Below are positions 1 to 9,929 of a stretch of DNA of 24,302 nucleotides, piece by piece. The stretch covers positions 4,180 through 28,481 of the forward strand of contig NMRA01000594.1 of the NCBI GenBank assembly GCA_002633005.1, given 5' to 3'. The notes beneath the pieces were generated by a model that was not told the DNA's origin, made no database searches, and was given only the letters and a program-made list of their open reading frames with translations. This DNA is from Phoronis australis (lineage: Eukaryota; Phoronida; Phoronidae). Position 1 is the stretch's first letter; every line of letters begins with the position of its first letter. A program made the translations under genes and the position numbers.

Positions 1-1619
1 GTCTGACCTTCCTGTATAAAAAGAATTTGGAGTGTCTTCCTAATTAGAGCTGAACCAGGTATTGTAATGACCGAACAACGGATTTTTGAACCAGGGGAAG
101 GTCAAGTCGGAGGAACATCAAGACAGGGGAATATTGTGTACAGAAAACAACAGTAGTCTACAGAGCAAGATTTATGGTTGTGTATAAAATTGCTATTAAC
201 CAGTAAAGGTAACCAAGATGTTAATTGACCTTGTAATATGTTAATGAAAGTATGGCGCACTTTGTATTCCACAGATGTTGGTAACAGTGTTTTCATAAGT
301 CTACGCAAGTGTTAGAGCACTAAAAAGGCCAACATGGATGCACAAAAAGAATTCTTCCATTACTAGAGCTGTTCTTAAATTGAACATGCTACATCAAACG
401 TTGACAAAAATGTGACAGTGTGAGAAATCATTTAAAAAACGTATGTATGTATTGTGGTAAGAAACCAAAAGTATGCAGAATTAAAAACAAATATACAGAC
501 CATGTTAAAAATGACCAGTGGTGAATGACAGAAAGTCTTGATTGGCTAAGGGAACTTTTCGAATATACCACATGCTTGAAGCAATATCTAAAAAAGTGAA
601 GTTGCTCCCCGACAATATCACAGGAAGAGAGGATTGAAGCTCTGACTCAAGGACTTTTACATGTGGTGGACTGTGAAGGTTTTATCTGTGTTAGTGTTAA
701 TAAAATATCACAGACCCGCTGTATACTAACTGCAGATTATGGACAAATAGCCTGAAAATTAGTCTTTAAAACAACACACTGTTTAAAGTCAACCTTGACT
801 GTAAAGCCTTTACATTTACTCGTCTGACCATGGCGAAAATTCTTCGACAACACGACAACATAATGGCAATCTGCTTACCACACCCTGGTACTCGCGGCAG
901 ATAGAATGTACTTAGTGACTCGTTGGAAACGGAAACAACAATTGTCAATTCTATGCTTTTTTGTCGCGGTAATGCAATATGGTGCGTGAAAGCTACTCCT
1001 TGCGTTTGACTATTTAATTCACGCCCCCTAGAGTCGCTATGTCGCTGCTAGGACTTGAATAGTCTTCGGAAAATCTGGATGGTGCAATGTGCCTACCATA
1101 GGAAAACGCTTTAAAACTAATTTAGAATTGATTATTAAGTAGTACACTTTTAGACACCCACAAACAAGCACACACGTTTTTGAGGTTAACCACATATCTA
1201 ACGGAAATGCACAGAACAAAGATAAATTCATAAAATCCATACTAGTAAACGATGTAAATTTTGCCTTCGATGATGTCTTTCCAGGTTCCTTTAGTCTTTG
1301 CTCTGTCCTCTTTTTCTACAAATTCACAAATGTGGAAATGTAATTGAAATTAGTCAACGCGGACGTCGAAACCCCCACCCATCACACACAGCCACAATTT
1401 CAGAGCTTAACGCGTTGTTACACATGGTAACACGTACAGATGTAGCTAAATAAGACAAATTGAGATTTAAGAATAACCGATTTTTCCCAATTTGCAAAAA
1501 CCTTCCAGTGTAAAACCAATTATCATTTTTGGTTTGTGGTTGATACATTTCTACGGTGGCTCTAAAAAGGACAGCACGGCACAGCAACATTTTTCTCCTT
1601 TGCTAACTCTATTATTAAG
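1..1619. other. No supported gene; AT-rich non-coding stretch
   Basis: I see no recognisable coding region here. Several reading frames of 60-80 codons occur on both strands but none shows a known domain or convincing exon borders. One open frame on the plus strand from about 595 to 753 lacks a start codon; I could not assign it. Confidence 0.5.
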
Positions 1620-1808
1620 TCTATCAATAGACTTATGAACTCTATCGATAGAGTTACTATCTCTATCTATATACTTGTTAACTACATCGATAAACTTATT
1701 ATCTCCATCGATAGACTTATTAACTCTATTGATAGACTTATTAACTCTATCGATAGAGTTACTATCTCTATCGATAGACTTATTAACACTATCGACACAG
1801 TTACGATT
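1620..1808 (+). repeat. 21-bp minisatellite, nine units
   Basis: Nine consecutive 21-bp units start at 1620, 1641, 1662, 1683, 1704, 1725, 1746, 1767 and 1788. Most contain the 10-bp palindrome CTATCGATAG or a one-base variant. Two unit types exist, one ending in GACTTATTAAC and the other in GAGTTACTATC. Because 21 is a multiple of three, the array stays open and reads as a heptapeptide repeat such as SIDRLIN. The period and palindrome are seen directly; a protein-coding role is not supported. Confidence 0.92.
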
Positions 1809-1811
1809 TCG

Positions 1812-2026
1812 AGGTTGCTACCTTGGTTTCAATATATAAAGGATGACCGAAACAAGCATATTGTCGATTTATTCAAGCTAGGACTGACTCAAAATGAAAC
1901 AATAAAGGTAGCTATGTTTCGTTTTGGAGCATCAATAAACACAAGGTAATTGTGACGTCTTTTTGGAGACTTATGGACTTCTGCGCCGTAAAATATGTCT
2001 GACATTGATTAAGTGGTTCTTTTGTT
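1812..2026 (+). pseudogene. Decayed helix-turn-helix / integrase-like fragment
   Basis: Directly after the minisatellite the frame reads DDRNKHIVDLFKLGLTQNET, then a segment ending GASINTR and a stop at 1947-1949. Shifting one frame from 1948, the reading continues with FLETYGLLRRK. Together these follow the spacing of the N-terminal helix-turn-helix in invertebrate integrase-type proteins, where a 'LGLT..EI' helix is followed by 'G..IS.RTL.R' and then 'GL.RRK'. That assignment is from memory of the pattern, not from a search. A frameshift splits the region and no catalytic core follows, so I call it a relic. The upstream start codon lies in the satellite and is probably accidental. It could be a chance resemblance. 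Confidence 0.35.
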
Positions 2027-2029
2027 AAA

Positions 2030-3680
2030 GATTTGCTATCACCTGAGGCCCTTTGATTTTATTTTAATTTGTCTTTTGTCGCTTAGTCATTGCATTTCAT
2101 CCCGTTCTCCCTTGAGGTCATATGATAAATAATTGCATGTGAAGATTTCAAACAGTTAGTTTCGTTGTAGCTATACATTTTGTTTATATATACAACTTTG
2201 ATAGGAGGGTGAATGTTTGCAGTGAAACGTGAATAGTCCTTATTCACTATTTTTTCATTTACGTAAGCCAACACTGCGTGTATTATCTTACTCATATGGA
2301 ATACATTTGCCTGCGCGAAAGTAGTTCACTTCTATCATTTTGTTCGGTAGACGGCGCTTTTGTAAACATGGTGGCTCGCGATTTCTGGTTTAGGCAGTAG
2401 ACCTATCGCGTTTTTGAATCAATGTAAATGTTACTGAACAACTGTTGTAAATGCTGACTCGGATCAATGTCCGAACCGGAAATCTAACCTGGACCAGCCA
2501 TGTACACCTGCACGGTAGTATTTGCTTAAAAAGTGAGTTAAAAGGGGTCATCACTGTATGGTCGCTTTGACTTCAACTTCAGAGTTCAGTCTTATCACAC
2601 CTAACTACTTTGAAAACAAGTCGGATACAATGTTCCCTGGTTTAGCCAGATGGAACACGGTCAGTGACAGCAAAGGTCTAGACTTGACCAGGCGAATACA
2701 TGTGTTTTTGGTCACTTTATACTAGGGAAAATGGGAAACGAACGACAGGACAAGGACATGGTCGAAACAAATTGATGAATGTAACAACTGAATAACATTC
2801 CTATTATTCGGTGGATTAGATAGTGACCACCGTCTCTAGCTGGCCCCAGTACTGCAGCGCCTCTGAGAGTTTCATACATTGATAGATTTTTGATGACTTA
2901 TGGCATGCCTCACACCGATTGAAACATCAAAGTCATGAAGTTTCAGTACCTCTTGCTCATAGAGAGACACCTTAGGTACCCATCGGTATCTTTAATTTCT
3001 TCCACCTCAAACAAATACTCCTGTAATGTAACTTTTTCTACAATCAGTCCTTCGTTCAGTTGCCCAAATTGTCAAATGGCCAGTTTTACACTGCGCGCCC
3101 ACCTATATTTACTGCGCCCGCCAGAGTGAGGCACAATTCGTCTTAAACCTTCCGACTTATGTTACTATCAGTGGATGAAACTCGTTGTCCGTGTCAGGGA
3201 CCATAATATCCGAGCAGAGTCATATTTTGTAATTCTGTAACTATAGAATTTTTGCAAAAGGTTAACTAAACATATTTTTCTTCTGCATTTCTAAAATTGA
3301 TCAGGTTGGTTAAAATTTTATAGCCATAAGTCAACTCACTTGAACAGATATAATATAATTCTAGGGGACACATCAGTCATGCTAGTAAAAATTGAAAGCC
3401 TTTGCTATTTACGTATTTTTAATTTCAGATTGTGAACTGTAATACTCCAGTGAAAAAAGGCAAAGTCAAAGACATGCATATTATGTGGAAAACTCTCATA
3501 CTCTGACTCTCACACACAAAGTTAAAAAGGCTGCATTAAGACAGAGATACTGTTTTTTTTTACTCGTTCACATGTACATTCAATTCAACAATGATTTGCT
3601 GGACACTAGGCCTGTGTTTATCTGCATCTCAAGCATTACATGTACGTTTTGTTCAAAACGCACACAGCTGCAGAAATCCG
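2030..3680. other. No supported gene
   Basis: About 1.6 kb without a recognisable coding region, RNA gene or transposon end. The phrase AAACATGGTGGC near 2366 resembles a YY1-type core-promoter motif, but no gene start can be tied to it. Confidence 0.45.
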
Positions 3681-3685
3681 CAAGA

Positions 3686-3835
3686 ATGGATGTCAGCATT
3701 CTCATTGCTCAGTCTGAAGATCGACAAAAACATGCAATAATTGATTCGCCACCTGTTTCTAAGACGCCAACAGGAGTAAAGAGATTGTTAAATTTTGAGT
3801 CCGATATGGTTGACTATGGGTATTCAGTATCTGAG
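3686..3835 (+). CDS. Possible exon, unrecognised
   Basis: This 50-codon stretch begins at an in-frame ATG and reads like real protein: polar and charged, with PPVSKTPTGVKRLLNFESD in the middle. A possible acceptor (GCTGCAG) lies just upstream and a possible donor (GAG followed by GTATAT) closes it. I do not recognise the family. The longer open frame starting at 3485 has low-complexity, implausible sequence in its first half, so only the second half is proposed. It may join the segment at 3905-4084, which lies in another frame, but no splice pair fits cleanly. It could be a decayed transposon or host-gene fragment. Confidence 0.22.
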
Positions 3836-3904
3836 GTATATCAACAATACAACCCTTTCCTGTGAAACCTGTCTAAAGACTAAACTGCACAACTTGATCG
3901 GAAA

Positions 3905-4084
3905 ATGTTGTTTAAAATCAGTACATGTTTGGATGATCTTTGCAAGACTTCAGAAAAAAGTGTGCTTAGATTTCCCATGAGGGACCTGGAAAACAAGCCG
4001 CTTATATGGACAATTGTGAAAGAAATGGAAAATTGTCCACATGGGCTTCCACTTCTGTGTGCCATTCACTTCATATTGCTGTGA
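3905..4084 (+). CDS. Possible exon, 59 codons, unrecognised
   Basis: An open frame from ATG at 3905 to TGA at 4082-4084 includes the blocks FPMRDLENKPLIWTIVKEME and CPHGLPLLCAIHFILL. The even mix of charged and hydrophobic residues looks coding. A potential acceptor (AAAATCAG) lies at about 3919, inside the frame, so the true exon may start there. It directly follows the 3686-3835 segment, consistent with two exons of one gene or two frames of one decayed gene. Family and function are unknown. Confidence 0.22.
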   Translation: MLFKISTCLDDLCKTSEKSVLRFPMRDLENKPLIWTIVKEMENCPHGLPLLCAIHFILL

Positions 4085-4089
4085 CTAAG

Positions 4090-5746
4090 AGTGACTTCCT
4101 TGTAGCCATAATGTATAGGATACATGTAGATGTTTGCCAAAAATCCTCAACTCTGTGCCACACAGAGGCTATTGTCTGCTGCGTGTATTCGTCCTCATTC
4201 TTGCAATGGTGTACGAACATTTTTCAGATGGATCACATTTATAGCTTATTATTGTTTTTAACAAAGATTTTTAGCAAAGTTGAGACATAGTTGATGATAG
4301 CAATTAGATCGGTGATATATTACATTAAACATTTTCCAGATTGAGACAGTCTCATAAAATCAGAACACAGAAATCAAGGCTGAAATTTAATGTTTTCATC
4401 CTTAAGTTTAAGGCGTGAGTGATTTGTATATTTTCGTACTTTTCAAATTCCTAACGCTATGTTGTAGCATAACAGGTTCCAAAAATACTCCTGTAAGTTC
4501 ATAAAAAGTGACTCTCATGACAAACATTTAATAAATTGTTACCATTCCCCTTGAATTTCTGACAGACAATTGTGTGAATTTCTAAAAATTGGCACAAGCT
4601 CCGACTTCGATCAAAATAATTATTCACTGTCCCAAACTAGAGAATTTTTGTGTAATCAATTTTTGAAATTCAGTGTGTAGTTAACTGTAAAACTGATGGA
4701 TGACTGTTCTTGTTTATGACAGGATCTGCTTTAAGAAAAAAATGTAAAAATGAGGACGATTTACTGCTTAGTTTTTATCTTTAGTGATGGTGTGATACTG
4801 TACAACAGCTTTAAAAATGTCAGTGACGAAAGGTAGAAATCATAAACGACAACAGATATCAATAGTCCATTTCAGTTAATGACTCTGAAGCAGATAATAG
4901 TGGCAGTACCCATGTGGTTAAAGAGTCATGACATAATGCTTTCGATTTAAAAATCTTGAGGGACTTTCTGATATGTAAGCTAAGAATGTTTTTTTCACAA
5001 GAAATGATGTGTGTGTGTGTNTAAAATCAGTTGTATAGTGAGTTAGCCACTGAATGATCTCAGTGCTTACTATGCTTAAGGGGGTTTTGATCAAATAATA
5101 CTATTTTTATTGGTTAGACTGATGCTTAACAAGGGAAATTGCGCCACGTGATAAAATGTTATTGTTTACATGTGTTTTGGAAAAAATAAATGGTTAAACG
5201 AGATAATGAAACGTTACAATTACGTCTTTAGCATCTAACGTCAACGTATAATACAGGATTACTTTTACATAAACATTTAAAATGTCATAGATTTTGGATT
5301 TCCTGTATATAGTTAAGATTAAGAATGCATGCCTACATCATGTTCTCTGCGCATTTGTTGTTTTGGTAACACCATCACTGATGGGGTTACTCTATCAAAA
5401 ATCAAAAATTAAAGAGCAATTTTGACAGTAAGATCACCCATGAAAATCTTATTTTAATGATGTGGATTTCCGACTCTGTCCCAATTTTTGTACTTCAGGG
5501 TGACCTAAAAGGGCTGCTGGGTTCCTTGGTAATTCCAGGTTGTCGTGGCTCTTGGGAGGCATTTTTATTTAGTGCATCTGCATTGAAGAAATTTATGTTT
5601 TTGATTATTTTTGGCGGCTTTCCCAAATTTCCATAAAACGTCCAGGCTCAGATTTGGAAATTCTGGGAATTAGAAAAGGGATAAAAATTGGTGCTGTGAA
5701 ACCTGATACGAATAGATTTTATTGAAAGTATTTTTGTCTGCATTAA
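4090..5746. other. No supported gene; short GT tract with an N
   Basis: AT-rich sequence without a recognisable gene. A short GT microsatellite at about 5008-5020 ends at an undetermined base (5021). Confidence 0.45.
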
Positions 5747-5752
5747 ACTCAC

Positions 5753-5935
5753 CATTCTAACACAATATGTCCTTCGTTGATTACCACAATTGCCACGTTG
5801 TAAGCTAATTCCTTGTTTTGGAAGCTAGTTCCTTGTTTTTCAAGTGTTTCACACCATCAATTGTTAATGCCAGAGCCTCAGGGTTAGCATACACTACTTG
5901 ATAATTACCTTTAATTATATCACCAATTGGAACAC
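5753..5935 (-). pseudogene. RecQ-like DNA helicase exon, broken
   Basis: Read on the minus strand, the frame gives IIKGNYQVVYANPEALAL, then, after a frame change, VAIVVINEGHIVLEW ending at a GTGAGT donor (5747-5752). This follows RecQ-family helicases, where 'G.Y.VVY.SPE.L' precedes motif II, 'VVDEAHC..EWG', and an exon commonly ends inside the EW-G codon. Here the DEAH box reads NEGH, so the catalytic Asp and Ala are lost. A 20-bp tandem duplication (5799-5838) causes the frame change. With a lost Walker B motif and a frameshift it cannot encode a working helicase. It may be a host-gene relic or part of a transposon carrying a helicase. No partner exons were found. Confidence 0.5.
5799..5838 (-). 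repeat. 20-bp tandem duplication inside the RecQ-like exon
   Basis: Two adjacent 20-bp units (5799-5818 and 5819-5838) differ at only two positions. On the minus strand each begins AAACAAGGAA. The 20-bp length is not a multiple of three, so the duplication shifts the RecQ-like frame. Removing one unit would put the two halves in one frame. Confidence 0.85.
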
Positions 5936-5940
5936 AAAGG

Positions 5941-6000
5941 CGGATTTGAGGGGCAGGGGCTGCCGCAAGCAAAATGAAACAGCAACAGCGCGACGCGTGA
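5941..6000 (+). repeat. G-rich dispersed repeat, copy 1
   Basis: Shares the ordered blocks GGATTT(A/G)(A/G)GGG and CTGCCGCAAGCAAAA, then AAACAGCAACAGCG, with copies at 18601-18675 (same strand) and 23979-24062 (opposite strand). The first block resembles hAT-type transposon ends. It directly abuts the broken RecQ-like exon. Full element borders are not visible. Confidence 0.65.
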
Positions 6001-6009
6001 GAAAATATA

Positions 6010-6494
6010 ACAAGTTTGAGAAGACAAAAACACAAACATGGAATTAGCTGTGTATGTCTAAAGCAGGAGATTTAGATCATTTAATAACTTACGCCAAGCA
6101 CTGCACTGGAAAATCAGGTCAAGCAGCACTATTTTGAAAAATCAAACAAATTGCTATGTGAATTACCACAATTAGCATTCAACAACATAAAAATGCATAA
6201 AACACATACAACCAAATGGAATTAATATATCAAGTACTTCTGGTTTGCGTAATCACATGTGAGTCATAACAACAAGCACTTGAAGCATAAATTCACAAAT
6301 CCGAAAATGAGTTACCATGACAGTGGATGCACATATTCATTACAAGCTTTTAGTGCAAGGCCGATGGTATTACTATGCTGCTCATGTTTTTGGGTGCATA
6401 GAAACACACGTTTTTTCAGTCAAACGTTTGACGTAAAAGTTCCTTCTTTCCAAGTTTTTTGTACAGAGAGACGTTTATAATTTGTTCATACGTA
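6010..6494. other. No supported gene
   Basis: Non-coding stretch between the G-rich repeat and the inverted-repeat element. A 73-codon plus-strand frame here has no recognisable content. Confidence 0.4.
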
Positions 6495-7305
6495 CAGTCA
6501 AGTGACCTAATTATCGGACGTTTTGGCACATTTTGTATTATATTTAATTAAAAATACTACGGACTGTTGTAGATTCTTTGCTGATATAAAGGCTTACCTT
6601 AACAGAATTTTTCTGTTACTATATCTTGTCACTGAAAGCCACATTTATGTTCCGACTGATCTTTAAAAAACACAACTAGCAAACCTTCGGAGAACCTAAA
6701 TATCGGACACCATGTTTCCCCATACGCCACACCGCGGAAAACTGACTAACCACGTAATGGCCGAGGGCCCCTTGTAGCCAAATTTCAACTCGACTGTTTT
6801 GACATATATGCTGCTAGAACACAGGTCCATTCCCAACAAAATTATCCATAAAATGAAATCTGGTGACGGCGCCAAGTCGTTTCGATGAATTAGTGCAGAC
6901 GACTAAAGCACGTGCAAACTCACTGCAGTTTTTAGTATCTGTTTGGATTCTTGATATGACACCCGCACGTGCGCGGTCGGGGTTTGACTTGAGTTTAAAA
7001 ACAAATGAAAAAATGGAACAGTGACATATTGTCAGTTCAACGAGATGGTTTCAACATTTTATTTTCAACTTTTATAACCGATTTTTTGCGATCGTCCATT
7101 TTAGGCCGACTTGGGGGTCTAAATTGCACCCTCTCTCGGTGAAATCAAAACGAGGCAACGCTGTAAAAAAACGAGACAGTGCCGAACATTGAATGCATTA
7201 CAACGGAACAAAAATTGGTGTCATTTAATTCTCAGATTATGCTTCAAGTAAGATTTTTTGAAATGTCCTATTTAGGTTCCGTCCGATAATTAGGTACACT
7301 ATGTG
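6495..7305. mobile_element. Candidate non-autonomous Tc1/mariner-type element (MITE-like)
   Basis: A perfect 16-bp inverted repeat, ACCTAATTATCGGACG, lies at 6505-6520 and in reverse at 7278-7293. Extending outward, the left side starts TA-CAGT and the right side ends in TA (7306-7307), which would suit a TA target duplication. The outer ten bases match poorly, so exact ends are inferred. Similar phrases recur internally (AACCTAAATATCGGAC near 6694 and AACCTAAATAGGAC next to the right arm), forming sub-terminal repeats. There is no transposase frame in the roughly 810 bp, so it would depend on a helper. Superfamily is uncertain. Confidence 0.5.
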
Positions 7306-7309
7306 TAGT

Positions 7310-8779
7310 ACAGTTACAAACAAGCTTTTCAGTAACAAAATTTCTTGGCATATGCACTTTAGCTAGCAGGGTAATACAATTCTTAAAACAGGTAAAATAG
7401 TACCATAGCGGATATTCAAAATATTTTAAGTTATTCAGAAAAGATTGTTGAACAATTAGGAATAAAAAATACTTTTTCAATTTCCCTAAACTATTCATAT
7501 TGCTTGCTGCTATTTCGAAACCCCTCTTCCATGCTTCTCAAGCAAGTATAACAACTGATGAATGGATGATACTTATATTACTGTTGATATTTGATTTTCT
7601 TGCTTTGCTTTTCGGGAATTGTTGATTACGCTGGCATTGGGAATAATTTCACTTTCAGTTAAGGAATGATTATATAAGCCTCTAATGTAAGCATAATACG
7701 TTCCTCCAAGGTACTGGACTGAAATGGGAAACTTTGTAAAACAACAAGCCCGATGTATAGTGCTGCTGATTTAACCTATGTTGTCTGTCATACACACCAC
7801 ATTGAATAACTTCAAACTTGCCCGTGCATATCAGGAATTCCGACCAGTAACGCTTACATGTACATTGAAATTGAAGGCCATCCAACTTTGATTTTTCTTA
7901 GGAAAAATGTTATTTCGATCTTTGCAATCTAATGTAACCTTTGCAATAATTCAGTAATAGGGATAGTACATATGGTGGCTCCTTGGCAGAAAACTCAAGA
8001 CAGTTATCGACTGGTCTTACATCCGAGAAATGCTATGATACTAAAGTCAAATACAAGCTTATAGACATGAAATTATTCTGGATCGTTGTATTCTCGAGTA
8101 TTTTTCTTGTTTTTGATAGCCGTTCTTGAAAGATGACGTTATATTTCATTAGCTAGTGTAAACTAACATTAACAAATGCTTACTCAATGACCTATTTAGT
8201 TACGTCATTATCTTGAAACAAGCTTAAAAAGTATCATCCCAACTTGAATGTCAATAACTCTTTTAATTCGAAACTTTGAGCTGGGCCATCCTTTCAAGCA
8301 GTGATAAGTGAACGTGTTGGGTGATTGTGGCGTGTGTTGTTTTGCTCTAACATGACTCCTTTCAGAACTTTATTTAGAAGACCTATCAAGCTTTGGCCAG
8401 CCGATTGATACTTCCGGATGTTGTTAATAGGACATGCCATTATTTCTTATCATACACTTACTTGATATGCAAGCAGACAGGTTAAGAAAATATCCTAATG
8501 TAGCTCGTCTTTAAGCGTGCATTTTGCCGAGAACATTCAAAATTGTGTGAAGGTTTGCACAGCAAACTAAACTCTGCAACTCGCCGAATAAGAAATTTTC
8601 TCCGACGCTCACTTGAATAGAACGATCATTGCTCCTGAAATCTCGCTCACAAAATTTAAACATTGAATTTGAAATAGCTTTCATAAAGTTTATTAAACCA
8701 AGCATGTGTTTGAGTTCAACTACGAGAAAAGCTAAATATATAAGAAAGCGCAGTCCATATACGTTTGTATTTTGCTCAC
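7310..8779. other. No supported gene
   Basis: About 1.4 kb with only short, unconvincing reading frames. Minus-strand splice-like sites occur (a GTAAGT donor near 8453 and a TTTCAG acceptor near 8637), but I could not chain them into exons. Confidence 0.4.
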
Positions 8780-8863
8780 CTGTAACTTGTAAATCATCAG
8801 GTTGCCAATTGAGCTGCTCACTTTACGAAACTCACACAAAATGTCTGATGGATTGACACTCTC
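8780..8863 (-). CDS. Candidate internal exon, 28 codons, phase 0
   Basis: On the minus strand a TTTTAG acceptor precedes an open 84-nt segment, and a GTGAGC donor follows its final CAG. The 28 codons are open with no stop and encode ESVNPSDILCEFRKV followed by SSSIGNLMIYKLQ. Both borders are phase 0, as in the ankyrin exons 3.4 kb upstream on the same strand, so it could be a downstream exon of that gene. No ankyrin signature is present and I do not recognise the family. Short open segments between good splice sites do arise by chance. Confidence 0.33.
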
Positions 8864-8936
8864 CTAAAACAAGCAAAAGTTCAGCAATAAAAGGAAACTC
8901 TACTTTTGTTTTCATATGGTCAGGTGTAACATAACT

Positions 8937-8975
8937 ATACATTACCTGCCAAGTAGTGATATCTTGGCAATGTAT
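8937..8975. repeat. Short imperfect hairpin
   Basis: TGCCAAG (8947-8953) and CTTGGCA (8963-8969) pair across a nine-base loop, with further outer pairing between ATACATT and AATGTAT. No function can be assigned. Confidence 0.5.
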
Positions 8976-8979
8976 ATAA

Positions 8980-9648
8980 CACTTTATACTGACATGTAGA
9001 TACAAAAATTATAGACATACAAATGCATAGTGCATGAATTAATGTTTCAATGAAGGTATAGCACACACTTAACACTATATGGAATGAACAAACAAAAATA
9101 CACTTGTGAAATAAGAGACCTCTACCAGAATAATCAAGTACGGTTTGAACCTGTAATTGTTTGATTGGGAAGTTGCCGCAAGGCTCCTACAAGTAGTTTC
9201 TGCCACAAAGTAGCTAAAGTTTATGAAACTTCAAAACTCAAAGCAAGGGAGAAATTTGAAATCTCCCGACAAATCCCAAGGTAAGACAAGTTTGTCCATC
9301 AGTTGAAGCGATTAAAGGCGGTATTAAACCCAAGTTTCCTGTCACAAACATAAACTAATACCGTGGTGAACTCGTTTCATAGTCGCAGTAGGTGAGAATC
9401 TTGGGAAGTACTGGCAGTTCTTTACTTGTTAAGATCAAACCTACATCTTTAACGAGCATGTTCTGAAGAAATAACGAGTTTTCATTTTCCGAATTTCACT
9501 TCCGAACTGACTACATTGTACATGTAAGTTTTAGGACAACGACGAATTTATAAAAGTTTAAACTGAAAGCACCGATTTTATGCCGCTTTAACCAACGACT
9601 GTAAAAATACAGTCCCGCATGAGCTACACGACATACGCACATTGTCAG
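8980..9648. other. No supported gene
   Basis: Non-coding, AT-rich, with no recognisable repeat or gene. Confidence 0.4.
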
Positions 9649-9697
9649 TGGCGGATTTAGGGGGGGGGGGCAAGGGNTGTCCCCCCTAAATCCGCCA
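9649..9697. repeat. hAT-like terminal sequence in a head-to-head hairpin
   Basis: TGGCGGATTTAGGGGGG (9649-9665) is followed by its exact reverse complement at 9681-9697, with a short G-rich spacer holding an N at 9677. The left arm continues outward as CAGTGGCGG, the kind of end seen in hAT-family DNA transposons. It could be two transposon ends fused after a large internal deletion, or an assembly join at a G-run. Confidence 0.65.
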
Positions 9698-9909
9698 GAC
9701 ACCGTTTGAATGTTTGGGTGCGAGCAAGCAGGGGCTCGTCGGGGGTGAATAAACAAAGCATAGGCCCTGAACAGAGTGAACAAACTCCGTTTACCTTTTT
9801 TAAGTCAACAGGTCGGCAACCCCAAGCTTTCGAGGCCTCTGCGTCCCCACATTATAGGCTGGGCGCTCGCATCTGTCGAAACTCGGGATATTACCGTGCG
9901 TTGGCCCCC

Positions 9910-9929
9910 CAATCGTGGATCTGCCCCTG
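9910..9929 (-). repeat. Second hAT-like terminal sequence
   Basis: On the minus strand this reads CAGGGGCAGATCCACGATTG, resembling the hAT-type end CAGTGGCGGAT at 9646. The two could bound a roughly 280-bp non-autonomous element. No matching 8-bp flanking duplication is visible, so the pairing is tentative. Confidence 0.35.

Noticed and set aside
1620-1808. CRISPR-like array
   Set aside because: Units are directly adjacent with no unique spacers, so it is a tandem repeat.
1635-1949. 104-codon plus-strand reading frame as a real protein
   Set aside because: The first 59 codons are simply the 21-bp minisatellite read through, and the start codon lies within a repeat unit. Only the last part resembles a domain, and it is frameshifted.
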